This document shows, one piece after another, positions 1-8,200 of a DNA stretch of 64,000 bases (position 1 is the first letter of the stretch; each line of letters begins with the position of its first letter). The notes beneath the pieces are model-generated. The model had not been told where the DNA came from. It ran no database searches and saw only the letters and a list, made by a program, of their open reading frames with translations. The stretch comes from Planctomycetota bacterium (GTDB taxonomy: Bacteria > Planctomycetota > UBA1135 > GCA-002686595): the NCBI GenBank assembly GCA_016220085.1, contig JACRIN010000109.1:1-64000 (forward strand), given 5' to 3'. A program made the translations under genes and the position numbers.

Positions 1-1
1 C

Positions 2-304
2 GCCGCGTTCCCGTCCCGGCTCGCCGAGAGCTACGGCCTGGTCGTCGACGAGAGTCTGGCGCTCGGGTTGCCGACGTGGGTCTCCGACCGCGGCGCGCTC
101 GGCGAGCGCCTGGGCGCCGCCGGTCGCATCCTGCCCGCGGAGGACGTCGCGGCCTGGACGGATGCGTTCGAGTCACTACTCTCTCGTCCCTCCATGCTCG
201 ACGCAGCCCGCCTCGCCCTGCCGAACTCCCCGCGGCGCGCCGCCGACGCCGCGGCGGAGCTCGAGGTGCTCTACCAACGAGTCGCGCGGGAGCCGCGCCG
301 ATGA
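2..304 (+). CDS. Glycosyltransferase family 4, C-terminal fragment
   Basis: The gene enters from the left edge, so only about 100 C-terminal codons are visible and there is no start. The readable part contains ESYGLVVDESLALGLPTWVS and then DRGALGERLGAAGRILPAED. This is the nucleotide-sugar-binding segment of GT-B fold group 1 glycosyltransferases: the E-x7-E motif that contacts the donor nucleotide, then the 'clear preference of place' loop. The acceptor and sugar cannot be deduced from this end of the protein. The stop TGA (302-304) overlaps the ATG of the next gene (ATGA), so the two are probably translationally coupled in a glycan-assembly operon. Family is certain enough; the specific function is unknown. 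Confidence 0.8.
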   Translation, partial: AAFPSRLAESYGLVVDESLALGLPTWVSDRGALGERLGAAGRILPAEDVAAWTDAFESLLSRPSMLDAARLALPNSPRRAADAAAELEVLYQRVAREPRR

Positions 305-2010
305 CGCACACCTTTCCGCCGCTGGTCGAGCTCTCCGCGCTCCGAAAACGCGTGCTGGTCTTCGCTCCGCACCCCGACGACGAAGTGCTCGGCGTCGGCG
401 GCACGCTCGCGCTGCACGCGTCCCGCGGCGACCAGGTGCGCGTCGTGATCGTGACCGACGGCGCCGCCGGCGCGCCGGAGCCCCCGCGCGCGGACATCGC
501 GCGCACGCGTGAAGCCTGGCGCGCGGACATCGCGCGCACGCGTGAAGCCGAGTCGCGCGCGGCCGCGGCCGAGCTCGGGCTCTCCGACGTGCGCTTCCTC
601 GGCCTTGCGGACGGCGCGCTCGGCGCCGACGCCGGCCTTTGCGCGAAGCTCGCGGCCGAGCTCTTGGAGTTCGCGCCCGAGGCGGTGTATCTGCCTTCGC
701 CGTTCGAGTACCACGCCGACCATCGCGCGCTCTCGGCCGCCGCCGCGAGCGTCGTCGCGGAGAGCGGTGCGAGCGAGGCGCTGTTCTACGGCGTCAACGT
801 GCCGCTGCCGGGCGGGATGCTGGTCGACATCACCGCGGTGCGCGCGAAGAAGCGTGCGGCGCTGGAGCGCTTCACGAGCCAGCGCGCCGTGCTCGATTTC
901 GTTCCGCGCGCCGAGGCCGCCGACCGCGCACGCGCGTTGAACTGCGAGCTCCCCGGCGTCGAGGCGCTCGAAGGCTTCGCGCGGTGCCGAGCTCGCGACG
1001 CGCGCGCCGTGCACGCGCGGCTCGCGGCGACGAGCGAGTCGCTCGAGAGCTCCGCGCCGACTTTCGAGCGCTCCGCGCCGGCGGTCGCGCGTTCCGCGGT
1101 CACCGCGGTGATGACCGCGTTCAACAAGAAGGCGCCCGTGCTCGAGAACTTGCGCGCTCTCCACGCGCAGACCGTGCCGTTCGCGCGCGTGGTCGTCGTC
1201 GACAACTGCTCGAGCGACGGCACCGTCGAGGCGATCGAAGCGGAGTTCCCCGACGTGACGCTGGTGCGCATGCCGCACTCCGCGTACGGCGCGTGCGAGA
1301 CGTTCAACATCGGCTTCTCGACCGCGACCACGCCGTTGGTCGCGATTCTCGACGACGACGTCGTGCTGCCGCCCAATTGGGTCGAGAAGATGACCGCGCG
1401 TCTCGCGCGCGAGCCCGAGACGACCGCGATCGTGTCGTGCGAGGTCGAGGAGCCCGGGATGCCCGCGGGCTACCTCGAGCAGGAGCATCTGAAGCGCGAG
1501 CGCTACATGAGCACGTTCCGCGGTTGTGCGTCGCTCGCGCGGCTCGACGCGTTGCGGCGCGCCGGCTACTACGACGCGCGGCTCTTCATCTACGGGAACG
1601 AGCGCGACCTGACGTGTCGCTTGCTCAACCTCGGCTTCCGCGTGCTGCAGTACCCCGAGGTGCGCGCGCTGCACAAGACGCCTTTCGGCATCAAGATGGG
1701 CAAGCGCAGTCTCTACTACCACGCGCGCAACGCGTGGATGTCGATGCTGAAGTACGCGCCGGCCGGCGATCTCGCGCGGTTACCGTGGCTCGTGTTCACG
1801 CGCGTCATCCTGCGCGGCGACAAGACCGAGCGCGCGGGCAACGTGTCCGACGCGACCGGCACGATCGGCATCGGTCGTTCGTTGCGCGAAACGCCCGGCG
1901 CGTGGTGGGTGGTCGTCAAGGCGGCGTTCGGCGTGCTCGCGAACGTGCCGTATTGTTGGAAGCACCGCCAACCCTGCCACGCACCGGATTTCGAGCTGCC
2001 GCTCAAGTGA
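301..2010 (+). CDS. PIG-L deacetylase fused to GT2 glycosyltransferase
   Basis: A 569-residue two-domain protein. Residues about 15-240 are a LmbE/PIG-L zinc deacetylase: the signature APHPDDEVLG is followed by a GGTLALHA segment, and HADHRA supplies the later histidine. Residues about 265-530 are a GT-A family 2 glycosyltransferase, with TAFNKK at the nucleotide-binding start, VVDNCSSDGT, and a DxD-type ILDDDV for metal/UDP-sugar binding. PIG-L enzymes typically remove N-acetyl groups from amino sugars, so the fusion suggests that deacetylation and sugar transfer act on one glycan; this is inference. The linker after the zinc motif carries a 33-bp tandem duplication (488-549). The start at 301 overlaps the previous stop, and the end overlaps the GTG of the next gene. 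Confidence 0.85.
   Translation: MTHTFPPLVELSALRKRVLVFAPHPDDEVLGVGGTLALHASRGDQVRVVIVTDGAAGAPEPPRADIARTREAWRADIARTREAESRAAAAELGLSDVRFLGLADGALGADAGLCAKLAAELLEFAPEAVYLPSPFEYHADHRALSAAAASVVAESGASEALFYGVNVPLPGGMLVDITAVRAKKRAALERFTSQRAVLDFVPRAEAADRARALNCELPGVEALEGFARCRARDARAVHARLAATSESLESSAPTFERSAPAVARSAVTAVMTAFNKKAPVLENLRALHAQTVPFARVVVVDNCSSDGTVEAIEAEFPDVTLVRMPHSAYGACETFNIGFSTATTPLVAILDDDVVLPPNWVEKMTARLAREPETTAIVSCEVEEPGMPAGYLEQEHLKRERYMSTFRGCASLARLDALRRAGYYDARLFIYGNERDLTCRLLNLGFRVLQYPEVRALHKTPFGIKMGKRSLYYHARNAWMSMLKYAPAGDLARLPWLVFTRVILRGDKTERAGNVSDATGTIGIGRSLRETPGAWWVVVKAAFGVLANVPYCWKHRQPCHAPDFELPLK
488..549 (+). repeat. 33-bp in-frame tandem duplication in the PIG-L domain
   Basis: The 29-bp stretch beginning GCGCGGACATCGCGCGCACG at 488 recurs exactly at 521, a 33-bp period. 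In protein it gives RADIARTREA, one Trp, then RADIARTREA again. Being a multiple of three it keeps the frame. A recent slipped-strand duplication is the simplest reading. Confidence 0.85.
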
Positions 2011-3104
2011 ACCAGGCCGATCGAGCGCCCGCCGACGAGTTCGCGCGCATCACCGCGGTGGTCGTGAACTACAACGGCGCGGAGCACCTGCCCCCGTGCC
2101 TCGAAGGTCTCGCGTTGCAGGGCGCGCGCATCGATCGCGTGCTCGTGATCGACAACGCGTCGACCGACGGCAGTCCGGCGCTGGTCGCGGAGCGTTTTCC
2201 GGCGGCGCGCGTGATCGAGCTCGGCGTGAACCGCGGGCCGTGTCCGGCGCGCAACGCCGGGCTGCGCGCGGCGAGCACCGAGTGGGTCCTGCTCGTCGAC
2301 AACGACGCGGTGTTGACCGAGGGCGTGCTCGAGAAGCTCGTCGTCGCGGCTCGCTCGCGGCCGGACGTCGCGCTGGTGCAGCCGCGCAGCGTCTTCGCGA
2401 CCGAAGCCACGCGCGTGCACTACGACGGCGGCGAGCTGCACTACGTCGGCCTCTTCGCGCTGCGCAACTTCTACGTGCCGCTCGGCGAAGCGCGCGGCGT
2501 CGGAGCGCTCGAGGTCGGAGGCGCGGTCTCGGTCGCGCTGCTCGTCCGGCGCGAGCTCGTGCTCGCGCTCGGCGGGTTCGACGAGCGCTATTTCATCCTG
2601 TTCGAGGACCTCGACCTCTCGTTCCGCTTGCGAGCCGCCGGCCATGCGATCCTGTCGGTCGAGGACGCGCTCGTGCTGCACCGCGGCGGCACTCCCGGCA
2701 TCAGTTTTCGCAAGGCCGCGAACTACCCGCGGTCCCGGGCGTTCTTCCACTCGCGCAATCGTTGGTACTTCCTCGACGCGAACTACCGGCGGCGCACGCT
2801 GTTCCTCGCCGCGCCGGGGCTCGCGCTGTACGAGATCGTCTGGCTCGCCTTCTGCCTGAAGGAAGGCACGCTCGGCGGGTGGTTCGAGGGCAAGGTCGCG
2901 TTCCTGAAGGACGGCGCCGGCCGACGCGAGGCGCGCAGTCGAGCTCGAGCGGTCCGGCGCGTGGGCGATCGAGAGCTCTTGGTCGGCGGACCGCTGACGA
3001 TCGCGCCGCAGCTCTCTCGCCGCGGGCTCGCCGCCGCGGTGTTGCGGATCCTCGACGGCGCGCTCGCGCTGTGGTGGAAGCTCGTGCGACCGTGGATCGG
3101 CTGA
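2007..3104 (+). CDS. Glycosyltransferase family 2
   Basis: A 365-residue GT-A fold transferase of the rhamnosyltransferase-like GT2 group. The N-terminus has ITAVVVNYNGAEHL, the usual start of the fold. It is followed by VLVIDNASTDGS, VNRGPCPARNAGL and the metal-binding LLVDNDAVL, and a later FDERYFILFEDLDLSFRL gives the ED-type catalytic-base region. The C-terminal 80 residues contain a hydrophobic stretch (TLFLAAPGLALYEIVWLAF) that could be membrane-associated. The start is GTG at 2007, which forms a GTGA overlap with the stop of the deacetylase-GT2 fusion; no ATG precedes the conserved fold. It most likely adds a sugar to a surface glycan; donor and acceptor are not identifiable. Confidence 0.87.
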   Translation: MNQADRAPADEFARITAVVVNYNGAEHLPPCLEGLALQGARIDRVLVIDNASTDGSPALVAERFPAARVIELGVNRGPCPARNAGLRAASTEWVLLVDNDAVLTEGVLEKLVVAARSRPDVALVQPRSVFATEATRVHYDGGELHYVGLFALRNFYVPLGEARGVGALEVGGAVSVALLVRRELVLALGGFDERYFILFEDLDLSFRLRAAGHAILSVEDALVLHRGGTPGISFRKAANYPRSRAFFHSRNRWYFLDANYRRRTLFLAAPGLALYEIVWLAFCLKEGTLGGWFEGKVAFLKDGAGRREARSRARAVRRVGDRELLVGGPLTIAPQLSRRGLAAAVLRILDGALALWWKLVRPWIG

Positions 3105-3166
3105 CGCGGTTTCGGCGGCGAGCTCTCGAGTTCGCTCGGGCCGCGCGCCGAGTGCCGGATCGGAGC

Positions 3167-3196
3167 GTGACGCGCCGCCTCGCGCAGAACTAGAAT
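3167..3196 (+). promoter_or_regulatory. Candidate sigma-70 promoter for the GT4 pair
   Basis: In the 105-bp gap before 3210, a -10-like TAGAAT (3191-3196) lies 18 bp downstream of a weak -35-like GTGACG (3167-3172) and 13 bp before the ATG. It would give a very short leader. The -10 match is good, the -35 match poor. Confidence 0.35.
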
Positions 3197-3209
3197 CAGC
3201 GGGCTCGCG

Positions 3210-4643
3210 ATGAAGGTTTTGCTCGTCGTCCACAACTTCCTGCCCAACCACGCGGCGGGAACCGAGGTCTACACGCTGCAGCTCGGGCAGGAGCTCGCGC
3301 GGCGCGGTCACGACGTCATCGTGTTCGCCGCGGAGAAGGACATTTCGCTCGCCGATCTTTCGGTGCGCGAGCGCGAGTACGGCGGATTGCGCGTCGTCGA
3401 GCTGATCAACAACCTGCACTACGCCGATTTGCGCGAGACGTGGGAGCAGCCGCGGATCACCGCGATCTTCGAGAGCTGGCTCGAGCGGCTCGCGCCGGAC
3501 GTCGTGCACTTCCAGCACCTCTGGTACCTCTCGGTCGGCTGCATCGAGGCGTGCGCCGCGCGGTACGTGCCGGTGATCTTCACGCTGCACGACTATTGGC
3601 TGCAATGCGCGCGCTATGGCCAGCGCGTCCACGCCGACTCTTCGATTTGCCACACGATCGAGTTCCGGCGCTGCGGCGAGTGCTTGACGAGCTTCAAGTT
3701 CGCGCAGTCGTCGACCGAGCGCGGGCTCGCGCGCTGGATCGCTCGCGTGCGCGGCACGACCGGGCTCAATTTCGGTCCGGCCGCGCGCGGCGCCGCGCGC
3801 CTTGCCCAAGGCTGGAAGGACGGGCGCGGCGGGCCGAGCGCCGGCGATGCCGAGCGTGCCGCGCGGCGTGCCGACGTGCTGACCGAGCGCGTCGCCGAAC
3901 GCGACCACACGTTCCGCGAGCGCATCGTGCCGAACGTGTACCGCTTCCTTTCACCGAGCCACTTCTTGCTGCGCCGTTTCGTCGAGTGGGGCATTCCCGA
4001 GGAGCGCATCCAGTTCCTGCGCACCGGCATCGATCTCTCGCGGTTCGGCAAGGTCGAACGCACGCGCTCGGAGAAGGTCCGCGTCGCGTTCCTCGGCACG
4101 CTCGCGCCGCACAAGGCGCCGCACTTGCTGCTCGAAGCGTGGCAGCGGCTCGCGCCCGAGCTCGCCGCCAAGGCCGAGCTCGTGCTCTACGGCCCGTTCC
4201 AGCACAACCACGAGTACGTCGCGGAGCTCCAGCGCCTCGCGGGCCTGGTCGGCGCGAGGCTTGCGGGCTCGCTCGCGCGGAACGACGTACCGCGCGCGCT
4301 CTGCAGCACCGATTTGCTGGTCGTGCCGAGCGTGTGGTGGGAAAACTCGCCGCTGGTGATCGTCGAGGGGATCGCGACGCGTACTCCGATGCTCGTCAGC
4401 GACCTCGGCGGCATGGCGGAGCTCGTGCAGCCCGGACATTCGGGCTACCACTTCAAGGTCGGCGACGTCGAGGACCTCGCACGGAAGCTCGCCGAGCTGA
4501 TCGGCGATCGCTCGAAGCTCGACGCGCTCTATCGCGAAGTCGAGCCGATCAAGAGCGTCGCTCGCGACGCGGAGCAGATCGAGGAGATCTACTTCGAGGC
4601 GATCGACGCGCTGCGTGCCGCGCGCTTGACGGAGCGGCCGTGA
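3210..4643 (+). CDS. Glycosyltransferase family 4 with cysteine-rich insert
   Basis: A 477-residue GT-B fold enzyme. The N-terminal Rossmann domain opens with MKVLLVVHNFLPNHAAGTEV, the glycine-containing acceptor-side loop typical of GT4. HLWYLSVGC and FTLHDYWLQC follow. The C-terminal donor domain has VAFLGTLAPHKAPHLLLEAW, and the nucleotide-sugar motif is VPSVWWENSPLVIVEG, with the final Glu of E-x7-E. Between residues about 133 and 160 there are four cysteines (two single Cys, then CGEC), which could form a metal site or disulfides; the next gene has a comparable insert. A probable promoter sits just upstream, so this gene may start a new transcript. It overlaps the next gene by GTGA. Role in polysaccharide or lipid-linked glycan assembly is inferred from neighbours. 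Confidence 0.87.
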   Translation: MKVLLVVHNFLPNHAAGTEVYTLQLGQELARRGHDVIVFAAEKDISLADLSVREREYGGLRVVELINNLHYADLRETWEQPRITAIFESWLERLAPDVVHFQHLWYLSVGCIEACAARYVPVIFTLHDYWLQCARYGQRVHADSSICHTIEFRRCGECLTSFKFAQSSTERGLARWIARVRGTTGLNFGPAARGAARLAQGWKDGRGGPSAGDAERAARRADVLTERVAERDHTFRERIVPNVYRFLSPSHFLLRRFVEWGIPEERIQFLRTGIDLSRFGKVERTRSEKVRVAFLGTLAPHKAPHLLLEAWQRLAPELAAKAELVLYGPFQHNHEYVAELQRLAGLVGARLAGSLARNDVPRALCSTDLLVVPSVWWENSPLVIVEGIATRTPMLVSDLGGMAELVQPGHSGYHFKVGDVEDLARKLAELIGDRSKLDALYREVEPIKSVARDAEQIEEIYFEAIDALRAARLTERP

Positions 4644-6037
4644 AGGTCGTGCTCGTCGGGCACGGGCTGCCACCGGAGCTCGTCGGCGGCACCGAAGGCA
4701 GCGTCGAGTGCGAAGCGCGGATGCTCGCTGCTCGCGGCGACGACGTCTGCATCGTCGCGGGGACGCTATCGACCGCGGATTCCGAAAGCGAGCTCGTCGA
4801 GCCCGCGAGCGGTCGGCGTGTGCGCGTCGTGCGGCTCGCGCGCACGGATCTCTACTCGGATCACTGGCACAAGACGCTCGCGCCGGCGGTGACCCGCGGC
4901 GTGCGGCGCGTGCTGCGCGAGTTCGCGCCCGACGTCGTGCACGTGCACCACTGGATCCGGTTGAGCCGCGACCTGGTGCTCGCCGCCGCGCGCGAAGGCG
5001 TGGCGGCCGTCGTTTCCCTGCACGACGCGTGGACGGGCTGTCCGATCGCGTTTCGCGTCGAGACCTCGACCCTTTCGAGCTGTTCCGCACCCGTCGGGCC
5101 GCATCCGTGCCTCGCGTGCGCCGCGCGCGTCGGGCCGCGCACACGGTGGGTGAAGCGCGAGCAGGAGTTCATGCTGCTCGCCGAGCGGCAACGCGACCTC
5201 GCGCGCGAGCTCGAACTCGCGCGCGCGTTGCTCGTGCCGACCGCCGCGCATCGCGGCGAACTCGAGCGTGTCGGCGTGCTCCGCGCAGGCGATCCGCGCG
5301 TGGCCGTGCTCGCGCCGAGGCCCGCGGCGACCGCGTTGGAGCTCGGCGCCGCGAACGGACGCGCGACGAGCCGGCGCGAGCCGCGCGACGAAGGTCGGCT
5401 CGTGCTCGGCGTGCTCGGTCACCTGATGCCGCACAAGGGACAGGAGCTCGTGCTCGCCGCCGTCGCGCGCCTCGCCGGTCGCGTCGACATCGAAGTGCGC
5501 TTCGCGGGCGCCGACGCCGATCCGACGTTCGCGCGGGCGCTCCGCGAACGCGCACCGACCGATCGCGTGCGCTTCCTCGGCGCGTACGAGCGCGCGTCGC
5601 TCGCAGCCCATCCGGTGGCCGACGTGCATGCCTGGGTCTCGGCGTCGCGCGCGAAGGAGTCGTTCGGTCTCCTGCTCGACGAAGCGCGCGCGCTCGGGCT
5701 CGCGACCGTGCTCGCGGACCACGGTGCGTTCGCCGAGCGCGGTCGTGATGGCGGTTCGCTGCTCTTCGCGCCGGGCGACGACGCTTCGCTCGCGGCCGCG
5801 CTCGAGCGCTTGGCGATCGAGCCCGGGCTCTGGTCGAGCCTCGGTGCGCAAGCGCGCTCGCTCGCCGACGCGCGCGAGAGCGCGGATGCGTGGTGCGCGT
5901 GTGTGCGAGAGACGCTGCTCGCGGCGGCCGGACTCGGAGCACCCGTGGTGCCACCGGAGGAATGGTTCGCGGCCCGGATGGCGCAGGAATTCCTCGACTC
6001 GTGGGACCGCGGCGTGCGCGGCGGGGGAATCGCGTGA
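4640..6037 (+). CDS. Glycosyltransferase family 4 with cysteine-rich insert
   Basis: A 465-residue GT-B glycosyltransferase, paralogous in layout to its upstream neighbour. It starts at GTG 4640 (VKVVLVGHGLPPELVGGTEG), overlapping the previous TGA. The N-terminal domain has DVVHVHHWIRLSRDL and VSLHDAWTGCP, followed by a stretch with three more cysteines (SSCSAP, then PCLAC) like the insert in the previous protein. The C-terminal domain shows LGVLGHLMPHKGQELVLAAV and ASRAKESFGLLLDEARALGL, where the ESFG-x3-DE element is the donor-nucleotide E-x7-E-type motif with Asp/Glu variation. Its end overlaps the GTG of the lipoprotein gene. Family call is firm; substrate unknown. Confidence 0.86.
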   Translation: MKVVLVGHGLPPELVGGTEGSVECEARMLAARGDDVCIVAGTLSTADSESELVEPASGRRVRVVRLARTDLYSDHWHKTLAPAVTRGVRRVLREFAPDVVHVHHWIRLSRDLVLAAAREGVAAVVSLHDAWTGCPIAFRVETSTLSSCSAPVGPHPCLACAARVGPRTRWVKREQEFMLLAERQRDLARELELARALLVPTAAHRGELERVGVLRAGDPRVAVLAPRPAATALELGAANGRATSRREPRDEGRLVLGVLGHLMPHKGQELVLAAVARLAGRVDIEVRFAGADADPTFARALRERAPTDRVRFLGAYERASLAAHPVADVHAWVSASRAKESFGLLLDEARALGLATVLADHGAFAERGRDGGSLLFAPGDDASLAAALERLAIEPGLWSSLGAQARSLADARESADAWCACVRETLLAAAGLGAPVVPPEEWFAARMAQEFLDSWDRGVRGGGIA

Positions 6038-6936
6038 GGCGCGCGTGGTGGCTCCTCGCGATCGCGTGCTCGGGCTGCGGCGCGCCGCGGGCGAAGACGT
6101 CCGACGCGGAGGCGCTGGTCGCGGTCGAGCGTCTGCCGGCCGAACGTCGCGCACTGCTCACGGCGTACGGGCGCGGCGGCGCCGAATGGGAGGCCGCGCG
6201 CGAGCAGGCGCTGCTCGACCCCGCCGCGACCCGCTTCCTCGTCGAGAACCTGTTGCTCGAGATGATGCGGTCGTACGACACGTTCGCCGCGCGGACCGAC
6301 CCGCGCGCTCGCGCGGCGTTCGTGCGCGCGGAGACCGAACTCGCGCGCTTCGGCGCGGCCGCGGCGACGCCGCTCGTCGAACTGCTCTGCGTCGGCGACG
6401 GTATCGTCGCGGATCTCGCGACGAAATCGCTGGTTCGGATCGGTCGGGATGCGCTCGCTCCCGCCGAGCCCGCGCTCGATCACCCCGAGCCGAAGGCTCG
6501 CCGTCGAGTCTCGGCGCTGTTCGCCGCGCTGCCGCACGCGGGCGAGCGCGAGCCCGCGGTGCGCGACGCGCTGCGGCGGCTCGCGCTCGGCGATCCCGAG
6601 TGGATCGTGCGGGCCGAGGCGGCGCTCGCGCTCGGCGCGCGCGGCTCCCGAGACGTCGAAACCGCCCCGTGGCGCCTGATCCTCGAGCGAGCTCTGGTCG
6701 ACGCCGACCCCGCGGTCCGTCGTTCCGCGGCCGAGGGTCTGTTCCGGCTGGGCGATCCGCGCGCGATCCCCGCGCTCGCCAACGCGATGGCGCGGGCGGT
6801 CACCGAGGGCGAGGTCAAGTTGCTCGCCGTCGTCGAGTCGGCGCTCGCCGAACTCGCGGGCGACCGCCGCTCGCGTACGCCGCAAGCGTGGCTCGACTGG
6901 TGGCGCGCGCATCGCGGCGAGTTCTCGAAGCGCTGA
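6034..6936 (+). CDS. HEAT-repeat lipoprotein
   Basis: A 300-residue protein beginning VRRAWWLLAIACSGCGAP: a short charged N-terminus, a hydrophobic core and a cysteine in a lipobox-like LAIAC context, so export and lipidation are likely. The mature part is alpha-helical. Repeated pairs of amphipathic helices (for example GDPEWIVRAEAALALG and DADPAVRRSAAEGLFRLGD) are HEAT/PBS-lyase-type repeats that usually form protein-binding scaffolds. It ends with an aromatic WLDWWRAHRGEF motif, common at the C-termini of planctomycete HEAT lipoproteins (family knowledge, not searched). The GTG start overlaps the preceding glycosyltransferase stop by 4 bp, which ties it to the glycan operon. No enzymatic motif is visible. 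Confidence 0.75.
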   Translation: MRRAWWLLAIACSGCGAPRAKTSDAEALVAVERLPAERRALLTAYGRGGAEWEAAREQALLDPAATRFLVENLLLEMMRSYDTFAARTDPRARAAFVRAETELARFGAAAATPLVELLCVGDGIVADLATKSLVRIGRDALAPAEPALDHPEPKARRRVSALFAALPHAGEREPAVRDALRRLALGDPEWIVRAEAALALGARGSRDVETAPWRLILERALVDADPAVRRSAAEGLFRLGDPRAIPALANAMARAVTEGEVKLLAVVESALAELAGDRRSRTPQAWLDWWRAHRGEFSKR

Positions 6937-7052
6937 TCGATCGAACGCAGCGCGCCGAACCCGGAAGGCCGGACGCGGAATGCCGCGAGAAGCGTGGCTT
7001 TCGAAGCGCCGAAGCTACACTCAAGGGACTCGCAAAGGTCTTTCCGAGCCGA

Positions 7053-7688
7053 ATGGACGACTGGAAAATCGAACGACGCCAACCGCAATGCGCGGCCTGC
7101 AGCCACGCTTTCGACGAAGGCGAGAGTCACTTCTCCGCGCTGTGCGTGCGCGGCGATGTCCTCGTGCGCGAGGATCGCTGCGTCGGATGCTGGAAAACGA
7201 GCTCCGCGTCGGATGGGCTGTTTTGGTGGCGAACTCGGCACTCTCTGGACAAGCGCCGAGGCGTGCAATTGAACCTCGAGGCGCTGGAGCAGCTCTTCAT
7301 CCACCTCGAAGGCAAGAGCGAGCGGAAGCTCCGCGAGCTGCGTTACGTGCTCTGCTTGATCCTGTTGCGCAAGAGGCGGCTGAAGGTCCGTCAGATCGTG
7401 CGCGACCACGAAGGCGAGTCCTTCATCGTTCACCGACCGCGCCAGGCCGAGTCGCTCTCGGTCTTCGTGTTCGACTTCACGCCGGAGCGCATCGATCAGT
7501 TGCGCGCCGAGCTGCAGCACATCTTCGATGGGGCCGAGCCCGACTCGCTCCCGGAGGCACAGCTCGCCGCCGTGGCGCCCGCCGAGGCCCCCGCGCTTGC
7601 CGTCGATCCCGCGTACGCCGCCGCCCCTGTGGTTGCTGACTGCGAGCCCGAGTCGCCCCGACTCGCGGCGGAACCGGCGCCGCGTTAG
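7053..7688 (+). CDS. Conserved hypothetical protein with N-terminal CxxC zinc-ribbon-like pairs
   Basis: A 211-residue protein starting MDDWKIERRQPQCAACSHAF. Two cysteine pairs, CAAC near residue 13 and CVGC near residue 44, suggest a small zinc ribbon in the first 50 residues. FWWRTR follows, then a helical basic middle (LEALEQLFIHLEGKSERKLR, LILLRKRRLKVRQI) and a Pro/Ala-rich tail of about 50 residues. I do not recognise a named family. Its size and cysteine layout resemble proteins I associate with planctomycete genomes, and its position just before the mraZ cluster may be conserved. Upstream, TACACT at 7014-7019 could be a -10 element. The reading frame is open further upstream, but the ATG at 7053 is the first sensible start past the lipoprotein gene. 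Confidence 0.7.
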   Translation: MDDWKIERRQPQCAACSHAFDEGESHFSALCVRGDVLVREDRCVGCWKTSSASDGLFWWRTRHSLDKRRGVQLNLEALEQLFIHLEGKSERKLRELRYVLCLILLRKRRLKVRQIVRDHEGESFIVHRPRQAESLSVFVFDFTPERIDQLRAELQHIFDGAEPDSLPEAQLAAVAPAEAPALAVDPAYAAAPVVADCEPESPRLAAEPAPR

Positions 7689-7870
7689 GAACCGGCGCCG
7701 GTCGCCGCCGGCGTTCCCCGCTCTTTCTCACCCCCTGACTCCCACCGCGAACCGGTCGGTCCGTGGCTTCCGCGGCGCCCGCCGCGGTGGTTCTGTCCTG
7801 GCTCCGCGCCGGTGCTTAGCTGGCGTCGAGCTGATGTCGCGCCGGTGCAACTCGGCCGGCTGGCCGAGCG

Positions 7871-7893
7871 ACCACTATTAGTTGTGGTTTTTC
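7871..7893 (+). terminator. Possible intrinsic terminator
   Basis: ACCACTATTAGTTGTGGT forms a 5-bp ACCAC/GTGGT stem (with one extra pair after a mismatch) followed directly by TTTTT. It is weak but is the only U-tract hairpin between 7688 and mraZ, so it may end the upstream transcript or a small RNA. Confidence 0.4.
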
Positions 7894-8052
7894 GCGCGGA
7901 GTCGCGACTCGCCTACCACCCGCTGGGCCGTCAAGAGCTGAGTGTTCCCGCGTTCGGGGCGTCGCCCCAAGTGTCGGCAAGTTCAGAACTTCCGGCAAAA
8001 AAATTCTCGCGAACAGCTTGCGGGTACCGCGGTGGGGGAGCAAACTGCGCGG

Positions 8053-8095
8053 GTGGTGGAAAGTGGTGCTCGGTGGAGGTCGTTCGGGGGCGTGG
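8053..8095 (+). promoter_or_regulatory. Putative MraZ operator: GTGG boxes at 10-bp spacing
   Basis: GTGG occurs at 8053, 8063 and 8073, exactly 10 bp apart, with a fourth at 8092; the middle box reads AAAGTGG. MraZ proteins are known to bind direct repeats of short G-rich boxes about one helical turn apart upstream of their own operon (TGGG boxes in E. coli, AAAGTG-type boxes in Mollicutes and Firmicutes). The array lies about 106-148 bp upstream of the mraZ ATG, which fits autoregulation of the whole cluster. Confidence 0.55.
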
Positions 8096-8200
8096 ACACG
8101 CGAGTCGTGTCTGTGGCCGCAGGCTGCCCCGTGAACGCGTGGGACTCCGGTCGCACCTCGTCCACCTCGCCGGCTTCGAGGCCGCTCGCGGGGGTGGGGC

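Larger units (their letters stand above)
7689..8200. other. 512-bp non-coding region upstream of mraZ
   Basis: No convincing gene. From left to right it holds a repeat of GGAACCGGCGCCG (7671-7683 inside the previous gene end and 7690-7702); a perfect hairpin CCGCGGCG-CC-CGCCGCGG near 7768-7785; the direct repeat CGCGCCGGTGC twice around 7805 and 7839; a terminator-like hairpin (7871-7893); the palindrome AAGTTCAGAACTT (about 7979-7991); the GTGG box array (8053-8095); and a small stem GACACG-CGAGT-CGTGTC (8095-8111). The segment from about 7740 to 7893 is rich in inverted repeats and ends in a T-run, so a structured RNA is possible but unproven. Confidence 0.5.

Noticed and set aside
1716-3908. 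730-codon open frame antisense to the glycosyltransferases
   Set aside because: Low-complexity translation without motifs, opposite clear GT2 and GT4 genes.
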